Part shown: piece by piece, positions 57,598 to 64,000 of the stretch | How the letters are laid out: every line of letters begins with the position of its first letter | Numbering within the stretch: position 1 is the stretch's first letter | NCBI GenBank assembly: GCA_026745465.1 | Contig: JACYXH010000135.1 | Span: 2,273,492 to 2,337,491, forward strand | Length of the DNA stretch: 64,000 bases | Direction of reading: 5' to 3' | From: Lota lota | Lineage: Eukaryota; Chordata; Actinopteri; Gadiformes; Lotidae | Program-made: the position numbers and the translations under genes | Notes under the pieces: generated by a model | What the model was told of the DNA's origin: nothing | Databases searched by the model: none | Seen by the model: the letters and a program-made list of their open reading frames with translations, nothing else

Positions 57598-60500
57598 TCA
57601 GCTGCCAGAGAACATTTTGATTTTGTTTATGGTGGCCAGGTGCACCGTGATGTTGTACTCGTAGTCTCCGCCGTGCACACCCGTTTTTCTGAATAGTCCG
57701 CCTCCGTGATTATTCTCCCAGTAGTGGTGCCAGTTTCCCTGCTCGTCTGCACCGTATCCAAACACGCTCACCTGCAAGGAGCATTGAAAACAAAATGGCT
57801 GCTGACTTTCATATATGGTGCATGTATGATAAATAGATAACGACAGTGTTGTGATAGGAGTACATACAACATGAGGAGAGTCATAACAGCACAAACATGG
57901 TAGTCATTCATAATGCAATAATCATATCCTATAATTTATTATATTGTACAACCCTACTAAGAGTCATATCAAAAGAATAAAACATATAGAACTACATGCA
58001 TGCAGAAGTTGAATAGTTTCCCTTCAACTGACAGCGAGCAAATAGTTAGAGCGGCTTAAGCCCAATGATAAGGCCCCCAAACTCTATGTATTCATAACAC
58101 ATTTGATCTCACCTCATCACATATATGCAGTGCAAACATCAAGCTGAAGAAGCCAGTCGAGGGATAGCGTCCATGTTTGTCCAACCAATTATCATAGGCG
58201 TACTTCATGAATTCCGGACTGTAAATCAGTACCTGCAAAACAGCAACCTCATCCTAGTTAGTGACATTGTTATTATAGTCTGCTAGTCCGAAAACGGGAA
58301 GAGATGGGAGGATAATTTACGAAACCTATGTCCTATGATGTGGCAACATCGCTCACTAGTTGGGGTCACTGGGGGGGACTGTATACAATAGCAACTGCAC
58401 TGCTAGACTCATAGTGAATGCAAACAAAACCCCACACCTTCATAACGTACCTTCTCTCTATTTGCCTGTATCCTGGCCATGACACGTCTGTATGTTCTGC
58501 AATAATGAACAGAGAAAAAATACTCTTCATTTTAATTGTGACCTTAAATTATCTTACTATCTGAAACAAATTGTTAAAGCAATATTCCACCCATTTAGTA
58601 TATTTAGCTTAATATACACTTACAACGATCAAATACATTTGGTAATTGACATACCAAAAGTTTCCAACTATTCTATGTATGTAATGTACACTGGTTAAAC
58701 CAATCATAATGAGAAGCATACTACGCCACTGCTTAAAACTAAACATTGATCCTGAAAGTTTGGTATGCTCCTTTTTTAATAAGCCGATTTGGCTGATAAT
58801 ATTACAGAAAATATGCTAAATGGGTGAAATATTGCAGTTCCAAGTTCAATATAAATGATTTATATTGGAATATGCATACATAAATGTATATGCATAAAAA
58901 AATGTAAACACTCACATCAGACCCATACACAAACATACAAAATACAGAACACAAAACTAGATTAATAACCAATACAATATTTGACAACACAGAATGGTAT
59001 TCATTACCAGGGGCTTTGTAAACGGGCTTTCCTGTACTTAAACCTTTTCGGTAATTAAGTGACATCATAGTACCTAACAACAATGTGCAAACTCCGGTTG
59101 CAGTTTTGTTTGCTGACAACCAGAGGTTAAACTAGGCCTTTATCACAGAGGTGTATTAGTAAGGTGTACCTCATGACGCTATCTGGTATATGCTATACCA
59201 GAGCAATACACTGGTACAGCATACCGATACGCACCTTACACTCATTACATTCACTGAAAGAGCCACACCTTCTTTCACTCATTTAATACCTCTGTGATAA
59301 ATGTCACTTGGGTGAGGTTGATATTGTATTGTACCACACTTCTGATTTTTTCAGTTTTAATATTAGCCTAGCACAAACATTACATCTACATGGATCTGTC
59401 ATTTTACGGGATTCCATTGTCCATTTGAACAAAGTAAATATTTGGTGATCATGAATGATGTAGGTATAGCCTGCCTATGTTAATTGATAATAGCAATGTA
59501 ATACACTGGGAGTTGTGCATTGTTTTGTTATTTTATCCAGTGCATGGCCTAAAATGCCTTTTGTAGGTAGGTATGTAAAAGCCATGGCTCTTTGTCACCT
59601 GTGTGAAGAGTGTAAACTCAAATAGATTGCTTTCACCAGTTAGAGATTCTGTTCTTCACTAAAAGCTGGAAAAAGCTGCTGTTGATAATATTCGAGAGTT
59701 GTAAAGAGAGGGCAGAAAAGAGAAATTATGAAAATAAACAACCCCAAAAAACACTCCCTCCCTCTCTGCTCCCTCCCTTCCTACGTTTGGTGATGCAGTA
59801 ATGTACCTGTGATTGACAGGCAAGAAGGAGTCCCCAAACCAATCAGGGAAGAGATGCCGTGATTACTCAGAAATAAGCCCGAAATTGTGTCATACAGAGG
59901 CAGGCGGAGTCAACTCTAAACAGACATTCTCGCAGAGCATTTAACTCACTAATAGCTTATGTAAAGCTATGGCATCTCTAACAGATGACACTCAAACTAT
60001 AGCTCTAACATCTGACATACAGCTCCGTTCTTTTTTCCCATGCCCACTCAGTTTCCCATCCGTTTTCCTATCGCTCCAGGACTCTGCACATTCACTCACT
60101 GTTGGACAGTGCCAGTAGTGAAGGCACTGATGAGCCACTGCAGGTCAAGGGTCTTGTATGGGATCAGCACGAGACTGGTGTTGGGGCCCAAGTTCATGGC
60201 GCTCTCGGGATACATGAGGTGGTGGGTGGTCCGGGACCCCACGTCATCTTCAAATCCCTGGGTAGGAGCCTGGTTCATTCTGCAAGTCAATCAATTTCAA
60301 TCAGTTGTATTTAAAGTCCAGAATCTGAATGTGATGTTTTGGTGGTGATCCCTCAGAAACTTTAGGAGATAATTGTAGATAATGAGACAGAAGAATAAGA
60401 ACCATTTAAAACATAGAATAACTATGCTTGCTGCTTGTTCTTCCCGACTATGCCTTTTGCCATCTCCCTGCTGGATATTATTGCTTGATCACCTAGCTGA

Positions 60501-62201
60501 TACCCTGTGTACTGTTCCTCTTCCTACCAGTAAAGACAAATCTTGTTACCGGGACCTTGTGCTTCTGAATCATCCTTCTGAGTCATCCTTCTGAGTCATC
60601 CTTTTGAGTTATACTTCCTGTGGTTCTACCAGCCATTACAAATAGTGTGGCTTGCTTTGGAACCACAATAATAAAAATAAACCTAACAGTAGTGTGGCTT
60701 CAAAGCAAGCCACACTACTGTTAGGTTTATTTTTATTATTGTGGTTCCAAAGCAAGCCACACTATTTGTAATGGCTTATAACAGTAGTGTGGCTTGCTTT
60801 GAAGCCAAACTTATAACAATAGTGTGGCTTGCTTTGAAGCCACACTTATAACAGTAGTGAGGCTTGCTTTGCCAACACACTTATAAAGCTTAAGAAGAAC
60901 ATAAGCTGACGGCTGCCTAGCAGCCCTCACCTTATAACCATGTTCAATATGCAAGTGAGTTGAAGTGACAAACTTAGACTTTTACAGCACATACTCAGAC
61001 TTGTTTTTGTACCCAATGTACTTTGGTATCTCAGACAAACCACTTTGGTGTTTCAGGTTTACAAATAGACTTTCGAAATCATAACCTGTTTTACGGGCTT
61101 GGTATGATCAAAGTAAAGGGAGTTTTTTCAGATCTAGAGCAATAACAATAGCTTTTATTCTTTCTTTTTTTTACTTTTCAGATTGATTTGAAGGATTGAT
61201 TCACTCTAAATGTGATCTGGGTGGGGAAATGGAAAGCGGCACAAGTTTACATGCTTTCCAAAGATCTTAAAGGTTTCCACACCCAACTAACCAATATGAC
61301 CGCTAATTGAATAGGGTCCATGTTTGGTTGTATACTGTATTTTGCAGCATTGCCATCTTTCATGCTGTAATAATACTAATAATACCTTATGACCAGGTCG
61401 TTGGAGTCTATTATCCTTCCGTAATACGAGCCTTTGAGGTTCCCCGAGTTGCCCACCACGGCACAGCTCCGGCAGCGGTCTGGGCCCGCGTCCTGGAAGA
61501 GCGACTCGCCCGGGAACAGCGTGAACAGTTCCTCCATCACCTGGTTGAATTTACTGGCCTCGTGCGACGACTGCAGCCTCTTAGGATGGCAGTGGGAGGG
61601 GGACAACAGAGAGGATCAACTGACCAGTACAGATGGGAAGAGACAAGTCAGCATGGAGAGTCCAGAGTCAACTCGATATAAGTCGATTCTCGATGCTGAG
61701 AATCCTAAAGGTAAACAGAGTTAGAGCCTTCTACGGCTGTGAAATCGACTCCAAACTGTGGATAATAAACAATTTAATGAAGCGAGTTTGAAAGTCGCAC
61801 ATTGGTTTTTAAAAGCCTGTCTATGCCAATCTGTGTTTGCTATCAAAGACGATGGAAAAATATTATGTTTGTTTGACTTTGAATTACAGCTGGAATCGTT
61901 TTTATATCCATGCACAGACTAAAGAATTTACATGAAAATAATTGTAAAAATGTATTCGTTTTTGTAACATTTTCCCCACACATGAATGTACTGAGGAGGC
62001 CAAGAAAGCAAGTTGCTGTTAAATCTTCTGGACATTTTTTACAGGATCAAAGTATCAAAGGAATGAAATATGTATGGGTAAGCCTGTTAAATTGTGGGGC
62101 AGAGGGTAGAGAAAACACATGAAGCCAACCATAAACGTTTAAACACACCCTTTACACAAGCTCGTTAACATTTAAAATGGTACCTGAAGGTACTCCTTAG
62201 G

Positions 62202-62257
<56 letters not shown>

Positions 62258-63113
62258 GCAATTAACTCGCAACAAACGTCTGTTGTATGTATAATGTATA
62301 ATAATGTATGTATAATGTATGTATAAATGTATAATATTTGTCATTCCGTGGGAAAAGTGTTTGTGACACATTTTAATTGAAGAGTTCCTCTTTAAAGTCC
62401 TCTCGTCTGCCATTTCCATTTTGTTTCTTGCCCTGAGGCATCCTAACCCCAAACCCATCTGGCTGAGCTTCTGCTGCTGAAGAGAGGGGGACACTATGTA
62501 CTCCATGGTTGATAGGGGGCAACCATGCAGTCATTTTGTGTTTGTTTTTTCAATTGCTAATCTCTTCTAATTTGATATTCTGAGTGTGAGGTTAATATGA
62601 TGAGCTCATTTTAATTGTTTATCATTTATCTTGTTTTTTTATAATAAAAAAACATAAGAAGTAGACATTGAAAATAAAAGAAAGATAAAATGTGCTTTAT
62701 AAATCCCAGACTACCAAAAACATATGGACATAGATCAAATATATCTATACACTAAGTAGAAATGTAAATGCTGCATTATTGTTTTTACTAATGATGCCAC
62801 TACTACTTCCGCCAGGTCTCACCTGCCACCAGTTGAAGGTATCCTTAGACAGTATGTAGTTTTCCTTGGTCAGGAGGGGGTAAAAGGAGCTGTTGAAGCG
62901 CTCAGAGAACCAGGGGTGGCCCTGCAGCTCGGCCACACAGTGGCCCGGACACGCGCACAGATCCGGGGGCGAGGGTTCGTCAAGCAGGTGGGATGCCTGC
63001 TCGAAGAACGGCTTGGGGTCCGAGAAAGGGTAGCTGAACAGCAGCATGGTGAAGGTTATGACGCTGAGCACAACAATCTTGATCCCGAGACATCTTCTTC
63101 TGAGCATTGTCAT
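57598..63113 (-). CDS. Beta-galactoside alpha-2,3-sialyltransferase, ST3Gal I/II group
   Basis: This Golgi type II membrane enzyme transfers sialic acid from CMP-Neu5Ac to galactose of Gal-beta-1,3-GalNAc (family knowledge). Exons, 5' to 3': 63113-62823, 61579-61386, 60279-60100, 58496-58451, 58232-58113, 57771-57598. Phases close to 1005 bases, 334 residues (human ST3GAL1 about 340). After MTMLRRRC a transmembrane anchor spans residues 9-27. The large sialylmotif (about 133-180) contains [15 protein letters not shown], with [20 protein letters not shown] beyond. The small motif is [20 protein letters not shown] (257-276). Motif III is HHYWE (292-296). Motif VS is His310 and Glu315. It ends [30 protein letters not shown] and the length fit ST3Gal I best, but ST3Gal II or fish-specific ST3Gal8 cannot be excluded, so no symbol is given. 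Confidence 0.9.
59139..59301. mobile_element. Short foldback element
   Basis: The left end TTTATCACAGAGGTGTATTA is mirrored by the right end TAATACCTCTGTGATAAA. The inside contains a further small inverted repeat around GGTATATGCTATACC. The length is about 163 bases, in the sialyltransferase intron between exons 3 and 4. There is no coding capacity. Confidence 0.6.
59668..60020. mobile_element. MITE-like element, family 1, copy C
   Basis: It shares CTGTGATTGACAGGCAAGA, AACCAATCAGGGAAGAGATG, GCGGAGTCAAC and CTATGGCATCTCTAAC with copies A and B. The termini are diverged and no longer show the inverted GGGTAAGA core. It ends about 80 bases from sialyltransferase exon 3. Confidence 0.65.
60631..60776. 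repeat. Perfect 146-base palindrome
   Basis: Two 70-base arms, as far as I can check identical in inverse, flank a 6-base centre (CAAAGC at 60701-60706). The left arm runs AGCCATTACAAATAGTGTGG to CAGTAGTGTGGCTT; the right arm is its exact complement, ending TTTGTAATGGCT. It lies in the sialyltransferase intron between exons 2 and 3. Confidence 0.93.
60777..60890. repeat. Short tandem array sharing the palindrome motif
   Basis: About three imperfect units of 36-38 bases follow the palindrome. Each has the form TATAACAGTAGTGTGGCTTG then CTTTGAAGCCACACT. The units contain the same AGTGTGGCTTGCTTTG core as the palindrome arms. Confidence 0.85.
62202..62255. repeat. AC dinucleotide microsatellite
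   Basis: A pure AC tract of about 54 bases in the intron between sialyltransferase exons 1 and 2. Confidence 0.95.
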
Positions 63114-63117
63114 GATT

Positions 63118-63208
63118 CTATAGATACACAATATTTCAATACATATAAAGAAAGGAATAATTATTAAAAAATAATCTAAAAGTGAACTGCACGGTCCAAA
63201 ATGCGTAC
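63118..63208 (-). other. Probable short 5' UTR intron of the sialyltransferase gene
   Basis: On the minus strand, TGGCAG|GTACGC at 63209/63208 is a good donor. TATCTATAG|AATCATG at 63118/63117 is a good acceptor four bases before the start codon. A 91-base intron in the 5' UTR is therefore likely. It would also remove the in-frame upstream ATG extension. Inference from splice motifs only. Confidence 0.45.
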
Positions 63209-63209
63209 C

Positions 63210-64000
63210 TGCCACCAGCTAATGGTGGATAGAGGTAACCATTTGGCAGTTTAAGTAATTCCAGATTACACATTAAAACGATTGCTTGTCAGGTAGATTT
63301 ATTCCATACTGGCAGGTAAATGGTCCAAATTTGAAAAGAAAGGCTTGCCTCAAAGGCATTGAGGCTGGAAAAGAAATCAGCAGTCCAGCAAAACCACACC
63401 AATGTGCAGTTCACTTTCTTCTGTTGTGGGGGGAAACAGTCTCTAGGCCCAGTTGTGACTCCCTGGAGGTCAATGGCACATGGGTCTTCTTCTCTTCACT
63501 GAAAATAGACAAACATTTGATTTGATCAAACATTAACATGAACACAAACACTTTTACATAAATGAAAAACGATTTCAACCCACATGGCTTACATGAACGT
63601 AGTGGACAATCACTCCTTGGTGGTTTTCTAACATATGACACACTGCGCTTGTTTCACGTTATCTATAATCCATGCCTCTACGGCTGTCTGCAGGCCGCCT
63701 CCTTTGGAACAATGCCAACGGTTATTCATAGCAACATTGAAGCTGGATATTTGGCCCTGTTCCTGACAACTTCCAGCAATATCCAGCAGTTAACAACCGT
63801 TTACAGCCTGTGACGTTAGCGTGCCTGGATAAGCTGAACCCCCCCCCAGGCAAAAAAACTCTTCCTTTATATTAATAATAATAATAATGATGATAGTAAT
63901 TTAAGGTATGTGGATAATTACAAGCCTTAATATCCATTATAAATTAATTGAGGGAAATCAATTTGCGAGGAACATGTTAATGTAAACGTTTTATTGATAG
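63210..64000. other. Sialyltransferase 5' flank
   Basis: No further exon or gene is recognisable. A short C run at 63840-63847 and an AATAATAAT microsatellite near 63872-63890 are the only repeats seen. Confidence 0.5.

Overview
This is a 64 kb window of vertebrate nuclear DNA, almost certainly from a teleost fish. Five multi-exon genes encode conserved animal proteins split by many introns with GT/GC...AG borders. The introns hold fish-type L2 LINE tails, many short inverted-repeat (MITE-like) elements, very dense CA/TG microsatellites and unusually many pure G/C runs. A gadiform fish would fit the microsatellite density, but I cannot establish the species from sequence alone. Exon borders were placed by hand. 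Reading phases close across every junction given in all five genes.

Layout: (1) about 1-16978, minus strand: ctdp1 (FCP1), the phosphatase for the RNA polymerase II C-terminal domain. Ten coding exons are present and the last C-terminal exons lie beyond the left edge. (2) 16979-20840: intergenic, with a degenerate L2 retrotransposon. (3) about 20844-27517, plus strand: adck5, a mitochondrial UbiB/ABC1-type atypical kinase. (4) 28170-46487, minus strand: cpsf1 (CPSF160), 37 coding exons, complete, 1487 residues. It is convergent with adck5, about 650 bp stop to stop. (5) 47647-55463, minus strand: parp10, a mono-ADP-ribosyltransferase with N-terminal RRM-like segments, KH-like regions, two ubiquitin-interacting motifs and a C-terminal ART domain, 1168 residues. 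(6) 57598-63113, minus strand: an ST3Gal I/II-group sialyltransferase, six coding exons, 334 residues.

The genes do not form an operon or pathway. ctdp1 (polymerase recycling) and cpsf1 (poly(A)-signal recognition) both act in mRNA production, but this is not evidence of functional clustering. From memory, adck5, cpsf1 and parp10 also lie together on human 8q24.3, so that block looks ancestral, whereas CTDP1 is on human chromosome 18.

I found no undescribed gene system. The most interesting signals are: several families of inverted-repeat elements, mostly in introns, some with two to four copies in the window; a perfect 146 bp palindrome in the sialyltransferase gene; a CCGGA-based minisatellite open on both strands next to a ctdp1 splice acceptor; three GC-AG introns; UG- and CA-repeats abutting cpsf1 splice sites; a degenerate CCCTAA-like tract in parp10; and a methionine at the third catalytic-triad position of parp10.
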